A DNA stretch of 64,000 bases. Origin: Paenibacillus hexagrammi. Lineage in GTDB: Bacteria > Bacillota > Bacilli > Paenibacillales > NBRC-103111. Location: contig NZ_CP090978.1 in the NCBI RefSeq assembly GCF_021513275.1, forward strand, positions 3,968,001-4,032,000, read 5' to 3'. The notes beneath the pieces were generated by a model that did not search any database, was not told where the DNA came from, and was given only the letters and a program-made list of their open reading frames with translations. Both the position numbers and the translations under genes were made by a program. Of the stretch, positions 26,448 to 35,642 are shown in pieces. Within the stretch, counting starts at the first letter, position 1, and each line of letters opens with the position of its first letter.

Positions 26448-29400
26448 TTAGAACTTCTGCGCAATCGCCGCTAAGTCAATAATGTCGATTCGGTTATCAT
26501 GGTTGATATCGTACCGTTGAATTTCAGACCAGCTGCTGTCGGTCGAGTCGACTCCATTATGTGCGGAGATGATACCCAGGTCACCTACGCTAGCAACTGA
26601 ATTCATAGCTGCCAAGAAATCTTCTCGGGCAGAATTAACCTCTTGTGCGGCTTGACTAACTTCAGTACCATCTGCGCCTGCACGGTTGAATACTTCGGCA
26701 GCCTTGGCAATGGCAGCAGCCAGTGTATCGTGTGCCGCCTGAGGATATTGCCCCCATCGAACCCCAATGGAAGAAGCGTCAAGTACCGTTTGCGCACTTT
26801 CCATATTTGAGCCAAGAACCGACTTGGAGGGCTGGAATTCTAATCGTGCCCTAGCCGCTTGCAAATTGCTTACCGCCGCATTGACTTGGGCTTGCGTTGC
26901 CAGCAGGTTGCTCTGAATCTCCTTAGCCGAAGTCAAGTAGCTTTGAAGAAGTGCCCACGAAGAAGTGGTATAACTCTCGGAAGCCAGAGAATCCGACGAT
27001 GAAATTTGGCTGCTTAACGCTGCTTTATCAATAAGTACATCCATCGAATGAATGGTGTCCGCAACCATCGAGATCGTACCATGTACATCTTGGATTTCCA
27101 TCTCTTTGAGTCGAAGAATTGTTTTCGAATCGCCTGGATGTTCCAACCCGACTGCATTCCACTTGATTCTCATCATATCACCATGAGGGACGACCCCAGC
27201 TGTACCACTTGTCATGATAAATGTAACTTTTCCAGCCGTTTGGTCGTTTTCGATGGATGTCAATGCAAGCCCATCTACCAGCGACTCAGCCGAAACAAAG
27301 TGAATCTGCTCCGGATCATACGTCATGGTGAAGCTCTGGCGAACAACAGGTGTATTCGCATTACTTGTCATACTGTCATGATTAAGCCCATATACGAGCT
27401 CAAATTCTCGATCTACTAAGGCAGTAGTTCCTCCACTAATGACAGCCAATGGTACTGTTTCCGATGGAGCTTGGATGTTTACGCTAGCTTCATCGGAAGG
27501 AATGCTTTCGCCAGCGGAGTTTACGGCTGTAACCACATAGTAGTAAGTTCCCTCAACCATCCCGGATTCATAAAAAGCATTGCTTGTTACGTTAGAGGCA
27601 ACTGTTTGGTAATCCGTACCGCTGGTTAGACTGCGTTTCACCACATATTGATCCGCCCCGGCAACGGCATTCCAGGATAAGTACACTTGGGATGCCCCAG
27701 TGATGGCAGTAAGATGGGCTGGCGCTTGCGGGATCGTGATCACCTCAGGAATCACGATAGCTGCAGGGCTAATCCCTGTCCCCAACTGCCAAGGGAATCT
27801 GGCATTGGCGTATTCCGTATTCTGCAAAATAATATTGTTTGCATAATTACCTGTTAGTCGCAGGAATGTGCTCGTTCCTGTCGGGACATCCACATGATTG
27901 AACCAAACATTCGACGCATTGCTCATGTCGTAGATTACGCCTGTTGCAGGAACAATTTGTACATGATTTAGCTGCACATCCGCAATATTGTTGGATACCC
28001 AACCGGTATTCGATGTCATCTTCACATTCGTGAAAACAATATCATGAACCGGTACATTTTGAAGCGCGTCAATGGTTACTGCCTGATCGGCGCCATTCAC
28101 AGTAATATTACTGATTGAAATCTGTTTCAATTCCGGCACACGCTTATCAACGCCAAGTTGGGCGTTATCTACAGTATCGTTATGGCCTGTATAGAAATCA
28201 CTGAAGCTAATGGCAGAACCAAGAATATTGTCCATATGGATGCCATCGAAATAAAGGTTTTCGATCGGTCCGCCGCCGCCGACATAAGATTTGATGTTAA
28301 TGCCGGTATCCGTACCGATGTATTGATTGTTAAGGAAGGCTAGATTTTTAAAGCCGCCCGAGGTGTTGCTCCCGAATGAAACGCCACCATGTCCGCGGAA
28401 AACGATATTGTTGGCGACAACCACATTCGTTTGAGTTTGGATGGAGCTTGGATCACCGCTGGCCTTCATTCCGATGTCGTCATCCCCGGCATTCACTGTG
28501 TTATGGTACATCACGACATTTTGTGAAGAAGTCACATCCAGACCATCACCATTCTGGAACCACCAGTCATTGTTGGCCGTTGTATTTCTGATTACAAGAT
28601 TTTGAACTCTGGTGAAGCTGCCGGCATATACAGGGCCGTTCATGAATGTGGGACCGTCGACAAGAACATTTTTACTATCTGCAATATTAAGCAATATGGG
28701 TCTAGCCACATCAACAGCTTGCTCGGACGGATACCACATACTTTCATCTTCGCTCAGTACTCCACCCATGGAAAGCAAATAATTCCATTGTGTAGTCGTA
28801 ACCTTGCTCTTCTTGACAGGTCTCCAGTATTGACCATTGCCGTCAAATACTCCATTGCCGGTGACCGCAATGTTCGTTACACCTGATGCATTCAACTGAT
28901 GTCTGATCGGGCCATTCACTTGTAAAAAGTCATCCAGGTCAGAGCTGAATAAGATGGTCGCACCGTCTTCCAGATGAAGATTCACATTGTTCTGCATCAC
29001 AATAGGCCCCGTATACCAAACACCGGCAGGAACAATAACGCGGCCACCGCCAGGATTGGCTGAAGCGGCTATAATCGCCTGGTTAATTGCTGAGGTATTC
29101 TTCGTTACTCCGTCTCCCACTGCGCCATAGTCCACGATGTTGAAGTCCTTATCAGGAAACGTATACAGTGTCATGTTTGGCATGTCGAAAGGTAACCCTG
29201 TTACGTATGACTGCAGATCGTCACCGCCGGTAGCATAGTTCACTGAAGATTTGGTTTGGACAGTTACATCTGCGTCAACCACTATATCCATTCCTTTTAT
29301 CGTACCTTGAACGGTAAAGTTTCCCGCACTTGCATATGAGGCCGGACTTACGCTATTCCATACGACAGGCAGCGCCTTCTCAGAAGTATCCGTGTAGGTG

Positions 29401-30629
29401 ACAGGAACGATGGAAGGCAAGTAGGGCGCTATCCCTTCAAATGTATAGAGATGAAGCGGCATGACATTCGAGATTGTTTGGCTGGGCAATATGGATGTAT
29501 TGCTTACCTGAATCTCAAAAGGAATAGTTCTGCCTGAATCGAACGTAAATACTAACGTATTTGTACCTAAAGGCAGTTGCTTCAAATAGGATTTATTGAT
29601 TGTAAACATAGGATCTGCAATTGAGAAATCTTTATCTTGCACTAATGTATACGATCCGTTCGTAATCGATGTTACAGCTTCACCTTGAATCTGGACCGAA
29701 ACTTGAATATTGGCTTGATTCAACATGTTGCGATCAAACGACACTTCTGCGCTTGACAACGATGCTGCGCTTGAGAATGCACTTTCACCATTTTCATTGA
29801 CCGCAGTTACGGTATAGGAATAGGGAGTTCCGGTGTTGACCACCGTATCCGTGAATTTGACCTTTCCTTCCAATCCCTGATCGATCTCGATCCAATTTAA
29901 GTTGAATTTCCCCGTTACAGAGGAAACACGAAGTGTTTGGGGACCTGCTTGTAAGGCTACAATGGCATTAACCGTATCCCAATTCTGCCAACCGCCAGTT
30001 AATGGTACGTCGACTGTGCCCAGTACAGTGCCATCACTTGATTTTACTTGCAGCTGCTTCCCGCTGTCTGGAGCTGACACACGTAATTTTATCGTATAGA
30101 ATCCATCAGCAGGCATATCGACTGCATAATCCATCCAATCTCCTGCGTCGATATAGCCAACATCTTGACCGCCGCCAACATCGGACGTCGTTTCAAGCTT
30201 TACCCCATCCATTGCGTTGTAATTCTCAGCTTCAACTGTCGTAACTGGCGTCGTCACCTCTGACTGCAAACCGCTTGCGATTTGCGAGTAGCCTCCGTCA
30301 GGACTGGAACTGCGATATACATTGTAGCTGCTAGCACCAGGAACGATGTTCCATAGCAGACGGAGCGGTGTATCTCCCAGGGATGCTGTTGCGCCATTTT
30401 GATACGAAATGGACAACTCTGTTGGAGCAGCAGGCGGCTGTGCTCCCCTAGGAAGGGTGCCGAATAACGTTGGATCCCAAGCATCTGTTCCTTGGAAGAT
30501 GTTTTGTACGGTATATTCATTGGCTTCGTTTGCCGTCAATTGTGTGGTCCACTTTTGTCGGGCTTTAGGGTTAGCCCCTGCTCCATAGCTGTTGTATTCC
30601 CCATAACGTGCTGTTAATTCATTGGCTTC
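26448..30629 (-). CDS. Giant pectinase B, 3' part: FN3/CBM, X2, GH28 polygalacturonase, cohesin, FIVAR, dockerin
   Basis: This is the downstream part of the gene beginning at 33793, separated from it by a frameshift at 30629-30633. The first open start (30539) has no ribosome binding site, and the residues before it continue the upstream pectinesterase. The order is: the end of CE8; an FN3 domain with a CBM6/35 nested inside; an X2-like module; a bacterial Ig-like (Big_4) module; a GH28 right-handed beta-helix (FNIVDYGAVGDG, NGDGLDV, GDDDIGMK, RGHGGVSFGS, GINIKS); FN3; a cohesin; two FIVAR-like helical repeats; and a dockerin. Only the second Ca loop of the dockerin (DINHDNRIDIID) is intact. 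The protein is secreted and would cleave de-esterified homogalacturonan. Confidence 0.9.
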   Translation of the reverse strand, partial: EANELTARYGEYNSYGAGANPKARQKWTTQLTANEANEYTVQNIFQGTDAWDPTLFGTLPRGAQPPAAPTELSISYQNGATASLGDTPLRLLWNIVPGASSYNVYRSSSPDGGYSQIASGLQSEVTTPVTTVEAENYNAMDGVKLETTSDVGGGQDVGYIDAGDWMDYAVDMPADGFYTIKLRVSAPDSGKQLQVKSSDGTVLGTVDVPLTGGWQNWDTVNAIVALQAGPQTLRVSSVTGKFNLNWIEIDQGLEGKVKFTDTVVNTGTPYSYTVTAVNENGESAFSSAASLSSAEVSFDRNMLNQANIQVSVQIQGEAVTSITNGSYTLVQDKDFSIADPMFTINKSYLKQLPLGTNTLVFTFDSGRTIPFEIQVSNTSILPSQTISNVMPLHLYTFEGIAPYLPSIVPVTYTDTSEKALPVVWNSVSPASYASAGNFTVQGTIKGMDIVVDADVTVQTKSSVNYATGGDDLQSYVTGLPFDMPNMTLYTFPDKDFNIVDYGAVGDGVTKNTSAINQAIIAASANPGGGRVIVPAGVWYTGPIVMQNNVNLHLEDGATILFSSDLDDFLQVNGPIRHQLNASGVTNIAVTGNGVFDGNGQYWRPVKKSKVTTTQWNYLLSMGGVLSEDESMWYPSEQAVDVARPILLNIADSKNVLVDGPTFMNGPVYAGSFTRVQNLVIRNTTANNDWWFQNGDGLDVTSSQNVVMYHNTVNAGDDDIGMKASGDPSSIQTQTNVVVANNIVFRGHGGVSFGSNTSGGFKNLAFLNNQYIGTDTGINIKSYVGGGGPIENLYFDGIHMDNILGSAISFSDFYTGHNDTVDNAQLGVDKRVPELKQISISNITVNGADQAVTIDALQNVPVHDIVFTNVKMTSNTGWVSNNIADVQLNHVQIVPATGVIYDMSNASNVWFNHVDVPTGTSTFLRLTGNYANNIILQNTEYANARFPWQLGTGISPAAIVIPEVITIPQAPAHLTAITGASQVYLSWNAVAGADQYVVKRSLTSGTDYQTVASNVTSNAFYESGMVEGTYYYVVTAVNSAGESIPSDEASVNIQAPSETVPLAVISGGTTALVDREFELVYGLNHDSMTSNANTPVVRQSFTMTYDPEQIHFVSAESLVDGLALTSIENDQTAGKVTFIMTSGTAGVVPHGDMMRIKWNAVGLEHPGDSKTILRLKEMEIQDVHGTISMVADTIHSMDVLIDKAALSSQISSSDSLASESYTTSSWALLQSYLTSAKEIQSNLLATQAQVNAAVSNLQAARARLEFQPSKSVLGSNMESAQTVLDASSIGVRWGQYPQAAHDTLAAAIAKAAEVFNRAGADGTEVSQAAQEVNSAREDFLAAMNSVASVGDLGIISAHNGVDSTDSSWSEIQRYDINHDNRIDIIDLAAIAQKF

Positions 30630-33600
30630 CCCCAGTTAAACCATCCGTCGGGAGCAATGTGTGCGTCCATGTCTGTATGGATGTACTTCACGTTCGCATA
30701 GCCTCTCCAAGGTCTGCCTAATTCAGTGGAGCTGTCGATAGCCGCAGGATTTTGATCGATATCCCATGCGGGATCCCAATTCGCCACCTGCCCCTTTAAG
30801 AAAGAAGTCCCTCTTGTCAATTTTGAATTAAGGAAAGTGTAGCCGTATGGCGATAGCTGATCGGTGGATGCCGCCGTGACATAACCGCCGCCATTACCTA
30901 CCATTTTTATTTCTGAATGATCGAAAATGGCGTTAGCATTTCCAAAAATCCAGTCAACATCACCTTCAATTATAGAATCCTTAAAATATTGCCGGCCGGA
31001 GTTAATATATAACGTATCCTGATAGCCGACAATTCGTACGTTATTGAAGTATGCCCGGTCAGCAACTACAAAAAGTGCAACAGAAGGACCGGCAGTTGAT
31101 CTTGGGAAAGAAGAGTTTTGGAAGGTTAGGCTTTCAGCTGAAAAATCACTCGCTGTTACCTTGACCGAAAAGCTATTGCTCGTTCCTACGACTGCGTAAT
31201 CATCATAGGTAAGAATGGTTCCGTCCCTGCTTTCACCTACCAGACTAACAAAAGGCTTGTTAATGGTGAGCTTCTCTTTGTAAACACCGTTCTTCATGAA
31301 AATGACTTGTCGTGTGGTGTTAGAACCAGAGATCGAGTTAATGGCGTCCGTAACCGTCGTAAAATCTCCGGTTCCATCTTTCGCTACAATAATTACATTC
31401 GCTGGAGTAGCACTCCGAACATTACTTCTGTTTCCCTCTCCCTGATCATTCACCGCAGAAACGGAATAGAAATAGGTCGTTCCATTCGTTAGCCCCATAT
31501 CTGTAAAACTGGTTTCCGAAACGCTTGCTATTGTCTCATAGGGTCCTTCATATGTAGTCGCACGTTTAATGGAATAAGTCGCTGCACCTGCAACTTCACT
31601 CCACTGTAGAGCAACCCGATTACTGCCGGGTACAACCTTTACATTTTCCGGCTTAGAAGGCGCGCCATCCTTAAGATGAAACGGATAAGCGGCAACCTGA
31701 TCGGAATTCATGCTAGTTGTACTTGAACTATTAGCCGAAACAACATAGTAATAAGTCGTATCATTCGTAACCGTCTCATCCTTGAAAGTCAAATCAGTCA
31801 CGTTATCCGCAACAACAGCGTACGATCTGCCAGACAGCGTGCTCCTTTTTACCGTATAGGAAGCAGCTCCCGGAACTGCACTCCAAGTCAAAGTAACACT
31901 GGAATTCCCTTCGTTTGCCGTGAGACCATCTGGTCTATCAATAGGTACTACTGGTGTCATTTCGATAACGTTGGAGTTTCCAATGATCCCGCTGGAGCTT
32001 TTCGCTTGAATCACATATTGATAATTCGTTCCATCCGTTAATCCAGCGTCCGTATACGTTGTTGCTGATACCCCAGTAGCGAGAGATTGATACGTATCTC
32101 CCCCATTATCGCTTCGAAGCACATCATAACTTTCTGCACGATCAACGGCATCCCACTGCAGAGAAATTTGACTATCTCTCGCTGTGCCTTGAAGTACATA
32201 AGCCGCAACTGATAAAGGGGTTACCGCAACAGGTGTGCTATAACTGCTTTCACCATATGAAGTCACTGCGCTTACTTGGTAATAATACGTTGTGTTATTT
32301 TGCAGATTGGAATCATTGAATGTATTTGCCGATACATTTTCAAGCTGTTGATACGGTCCATCTACGGCTGTACTACGTTTCACATTATAGGAGAGAGCTT
32401 TGGCAACCGGCGACCAGCCAATCGTGGCAGTCGTGTTTCCGGCTATTGAATACATCCCGTCAGGTGTAAATGACTTCACGGTAAAGTTCATCCAGTTAAA
32501 ATTAAAGCCGCCCTTGACCGCAGCGATTCTAAGAATCTGAGAACCAGCCTCAAGGTGAATGGTTGTGTTAACTGTTGTCCACCAGCTCCAGTTTCCTGTT
32601 GCCGGAATTTCGACTGTCGAAAGCACAGTGCCCTGCTGATCCATAAATTGAACTTTGCCTCCGCCACTTTTAGAAGCGACTCGAAGGTCCACCGAATAAA
32701 AATCAGTCGTGGCCACATCGACGTTGTAATCCATCCAATCGCCATCATCAATATAATCGACAACAGTTCCGCTGCCGCTGTCTGTGGTTGTTTCCGTTTG
32801 AACCCCATTCATTTCATACCAGTTCACAGCGTCGATTTGCCCCGGAATCGTTCCCGAAGACGTTGGAGTAGGAGTAGGAGGCGGAGCTTCTATAGCTGTA
32901 AATTTGATCCAATTCAAATTGAAGCCACCTGTTTTAGCATAAATTCGGATAGATTGGATACCGGCGGACAAGGTTGCCGTTGTACTGATCGTAGTCCAAT
33001 TCTGATAGCCGGTTGTATTGGGCACATATACCGCAGACGTCACGGTACTTGTTTGATCTTGTAATTGAATTTCACCGCCTGTGGGTGAAGCGACGCGATA
33101 ATCAACCGTATATGTGCCCGGATTCGTAACATTAACCATGTAGGTTAACCAATCGCCGGTATCAATATAGCTTACATTCAGCCCGCCGCCCGTATCTGAG
33201 GTGCTCTCTGTTCTTACATCACTCATCCCATCCCACGCTTCAGCTTCGATGATCCCAGGCGCGGCTTTGGGGAACGTCGCTGCATCGATGCTGGTAAATG
33301 CCAGCCAATTGAGATTAAATCCGCCTGTGCTCGTAGAAATCCGCACATTTTGTGTACCGGCATTAAGCTGGACCGGCAAACTAATCGTCGTCCACGTCTG
33401 AAAAGCTCTCGTGTTAGGGACGTACACGTTCGTCAATACGCTGCTGTTACTATCAAGAAGCTGGAATGATCTATCCGTATACTTGGAGGACACTCGAAAA
33501 TCAACTTGATAAGTACCTGTTGAAGGAACGTTAATCGTATACTCCAACCAATCCCCAGCATCAATATAGGCAACATCTTGACCGCCGCCTGTATCACTGC

Positions 33601-33793
33601 TTGCCTCAGCTTGAACGCCATTCATCGCGGTCCAATTCTCCGCTTCGATTTGTCCGGGAATATCGACTGCTGCAGCTGCACTAGCGCTGCTATACGCGGG
33701 AAGCAAGCTGAAGAGCAGCACAGAGACTAAGACTATAGCAAATAGTCTTCTGATCGAGGCGCCTTTTCCCATAAAGGGAGAGGCTACTACCAT
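30614..33793 (-). CDS. Giant pectinase B, 5' part: signal peptide, three CBM6/35, four FN3, CE8 pectinesterase
   Basis: The frame starts at ATG 33793 behind GGAGGG and stops at 30614, inside the pectinesterase domain. The order is: a signal peptide (residues 1-40, AYSSASAAAA); three CBM6/35-like modules (about 43-170, 175-300, 312-440), each with a GDW-Y-V motif and a GGFN(L/F)NW end; four FN3 domains (about 445-800); and CE8 with GYQDTLY, GDVDWIFG and LGRPW. Adding one G to the run at 30629-30633 continues the enzyme (WGEANELTARYGEYNSYG) into the 3' part, for 2448 residues in all. CE8 removes methyl groups from pectin. It is the last gene after the cohesin-SLH gene, 15 bp away. Confidence 0.92.
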   Translation of the reverse strand: MVVASPFMGKGASIRRLFAIVLVSVLLFSLLPAYSSASAAAAVDIPGQIEAENWTAMNGVQAEASSDTGGGQDVAYIDAGDWLEYTINVPSTGTYQVDFRVSSKYTDRSFQLLDSNSSVLTNVYVPNTRAFQTWTTISLPVQLNAGTQNVRISTSTGGFNLNWLAFTSIDAATFPKAAPGIIEAEAWDGMSDVRTESTSDTGGGLNVSYIDTGDWLTYMVNVTNPGTYTVDYRVASPTGGEIQLQDQTSTVTSAVYVPNTTGYQNWTTISTTATLSAGIQSIRIYAKTGGFNLNWIKFTAIEAPPPTPTPTSSGTIPGQIDAVNWYEMNGVQTETTTDSGSGTVVDYIDDGDWMDYNVDVATTDFYSVDLRVASKSGGGKVQFMDQQGTVLSTVEIPATGNWSWWTTVNTTIHLEAGSQILRIAAVKGGFNFNWMNFTVKSFTPDGMYSIAGNTTATIGWSPVAKALSYNVKRSTAVDGPYQQLENVSANTFNDSNLQNNTTYYYQVSAVTSYGESSYSTPVAVTPLSVAAYVLQGTARDSQISLQWDAVDRAESYDVLRSDNGGDTYQSLATGVSATTYTDAGLTDGTNYQYVIQAKSSSGIIGNSNVIEMTPVVPIDRPDGLTANEGNSSVTLTWSAVPGAASYTVKRSTLSGRSYAVVADNVTDLTFKDETVTNDTTYYYVVSANSSSTTSMNSDQVAAYPFHLKDGAPSKPENVKVVPGSNRVALQWSEVAGAATYSIKRATTYEGPYETIASVSETSFTDMGLTNGTTYFYSVSAVNDQGEGNRSNVRSATPANVIIVAKDGTGDFTTVTDAINSISGSNTTRQVIFMKNGVYKEKLTINKPFVSLVGESRDGTILTYDDYAVVGTSNSFSVKVTASDFSAESLTFQNSSFPRSTAGPSVALFVVADRAYFNNVRIVGYQDTLYINSGRQYFKDSIIEGDVDWIFGNANAIFDHSEIKMVGNGGGYVTAASTDQLSPYGYTFLNSKLTRGTSFLKGQVANWDPAWDIDQNPAAIDSSTELGRPWRGYANVKYIHTDMDAHIAPDGWFNWGKPMN

Positions 33794-33808
33794 AGGTCAT
33801 CCCTCCTT

Positions 33809-35572
33809 TTATTGTTGATTGAAGATGTTGTACATAAGTACAACCGTCTCGGCCCTGGTCGTTGTTGCTTTCGGATGAACACCTTGTTCATCTCCGTGAA
33901 TAATTCCTGCATGGACCAAACTGGAAACGCTCTCAGCAGCATACGAAGATATGTCCTTGTAATCGCTGAACTGAGCGAGTGTAGAATGATCTCCGTTTAG
34001 ATTCAAGCGGTTCGTTGCTTGTAAAGCTCTTGCAGACAAGACCATCATATCTTCTCTAGTAATGGGCTCGAGCGGGTTGAATTTATTGTCGCCAGCCCCT
34101 TCGGCAATTCCCAAGCTTCTAGCTATTCGCAGGGGTTCATTGTAATAAGCCTGATCCGGCACATCATCGAAGGCGGCGCCGAGCGAACCTTTCAGCTCTA
34201 ATGTTTTGACTAACAGGACCATGAAATCCGCTCTAGTGATGGCACGATTGGGTTGGAATTCAAGATCGGACACCCCGTTCACAATTCCCTTGGATGCCAT
34301 CACTTCAATCTGATGTCTTGCCCATTCAGTCGATGCAAGATCATGGAATGTTTTCGTCTGGTAGCCAATGGCATAGGTGCTGAAATGCGTAGTTGTAAAC
34401 GTCACTGCCCCACTAGTCTTATCGTACTTTCCACTGTAAACCGGAGTTATATGACCGTTACTCTCCACATACCACACAACGATATGTTCAGGATTCTGAA
34501 TTTCTTGACTAGTCGGCTCATAAGGGATACTTACAACCAAAGGCGCGCTATCGTTGCTCCAAGGAATGATCTCATTTCCAGATGTGAACGATAACTCGAT
34601 CGAAGGACGATTGAGATATTCATGGTCCCCTACTTTCAAATGGTCCACTGTTGACTTTTTGATATGAAGTTCAATCTCGTCCGCATCCGTCATACCACCA
34701 GGAAACAGATTATCAGGAATCGTCACACTGCCTACATCCGTACTTATTTCTATTTCTGCCTTCTTATCCGCATTGGAAAGCAATCGTGTCGGCAAAATAC
34801 TGACATACTCATCTGCGTGATTGTTGTTTTCAACCTCGATCTTTACTTTCTTCATTCCAGATGCATTGGTATTGGTCTTATCTAAGACTGCTTGTAACGC
34901 ATCTGGATTGACTGTAAAAGTAAATGATTTCTTACCTTCGTCGAACACCTCATGAGACGTTATCTTTTCTGGCGTTGCCGAGTCCGTACCTCCAGAATTG
35001 GAACCTGTCGAACCTCCGCCATTACCATTACCATTACCATTACCATTACCATTACCGTTACCGCCTCCGTTGCCGCCACCGCCATTTCCTCCACCTGGGC
35101 TCGAAATATGGGCTTCTACGAACTGTGAGCTGCTATGTTCAACCAAATCCAACTGGGAACTTACTACCTTTACACTGGATAAGCTGATTTTCGCATTTCC
35201 CGATTGAAGAGCTTTAAAGTTTACAGTAGCAAGTGTTGCGCTGCCGTTAGTACCAGATGTATCGCCGATTTCTGTATGCGTTAACTGAACCCCATTCGTT
35301 GTTAGCTTAGCGGATGCATCGTACCCCCCATGATTGGTATGATAATTAACAAAGCTCACTTGGGAGCTGTCAAAAGCAAGATTGATCTCATAGGCGTACA
35401 TATCCGAGAGATGATCAGCTAGAACGGTAACTTTAAAATCCGAGTTAACTGTAGGACTATCATTGGAGATTTGAAGTGTAAAGTCAGGCTCGTCGTTCGC
35501 TTTCGTCACTACGGGATTTGCTAGGATCGTGAAGCACATAAGAGCAAATAAAAGCTTTAATTTGGTCATCAT
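33809..35572 (-). CDS. Surface anchor protein: cohesin, Gly/Asn linker, three SLH domains
   Basis: The start ATG 35572 follows GAAGGAAGG, giving 587 residues. The order is: a signal peptide (to about residue 25, VVTKA); a cohesin-like beta-sandwich (about 28-155, with VLADHLSDMYAYEINLAFD and NGSATLATVNFKAL); a (Gly-Asn)n linker from a hexanucleotide repeat; a beta-rich domain (about 200-400) of unknown fold; and three SLH domains with TRAD, TRED and TRAE motifs at the C-terminus. SLH domains bind pyruvylated secondary wall polymer, so the protein would display one cohesin on the cell surface. It sits between two dockerin-bearing enzymes in one operon, which suggests it anchors them. Binding is inferred. 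Confidence 0.9.
   Translation of the reverse strand: MMTKLKLLFALMCFTILANPVVTKANDEPDFTLQISNDSPTVNSDFKVTVLADHLSDMYAYEINLAFDSSQVSFVNYHTNHGGYDASAKLTTNGVQLTHTEIGDTSGTNGSATLATVNFKALQSGNAKISLSSVKVVSSQLDLVEHSSSQFVEAHISSPGGGNGGGGNGGGNGNGNGNGNGNGNGGGSTGSNSGGTDSATPEKITSHEVFDEGKKSFTFTVNPDALQAVLDKTNTNASGMKKVKIEVENNNHADEYVSILPTRLLSNADKKAEIEISTDVGSVTIPDNLFPGGMTDADEIELHIKKSTVDHLKVGDHEYLNRPSIELSFTSGNEIIPWSNDSAPLVVSIPYEPTSQEIQNPEHIVVWYVESNGHITPVYSGKYDKTSGAVTFTTTHFSTYAIGYQTKTFHDLASTEWARHQIEVMASKGIVNGVSDLEFQPNRAITRADFMVLLVKTLELKGSLGAAFDDVPDQAYYNEPLRIARSLGIAEGAGDNKFNPLEPITREDMMVLSARALQATNRLNLNGDHSTLAQFSDYKDISSYAAESVSSLVHAGIIHGDEQGVHPKATTTRAETVVLMYNIFNQQ
35021..35062. repeat. Hexanucleotide tandem repeat coding for the Gly-Asn linker
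   Basis: Six perfect ATTACC units (35021-35056) are followed by one GTTACC. On the coding strand they give Gly-Asn pairs. Unit changes keep the frame and would change only the linker length between cohesin and SLH domains. Confidence 0.85.
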
Positions 35573-35642
35573 TCGGGCATTCCTTCCTTCCCCATTCAAT
35601 TTAGGAGGCAGCTTGATGCTACAACTGCCCCCTACATGCAAC

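Noticed and set aside
30240-30539. Independent gene starting at 30539
   Set aside because: The N-terminal residues continue the CE8 domain of the upstream frame, as shown by alignment with pectinase A; there is no ribosome binding site.
35000-35062. Short regular repeats that could suggest a CRISPR-like array
   Set aside because: Units are six bases without spacers and lie in frame inside a coding region (Gly-Asn linker).
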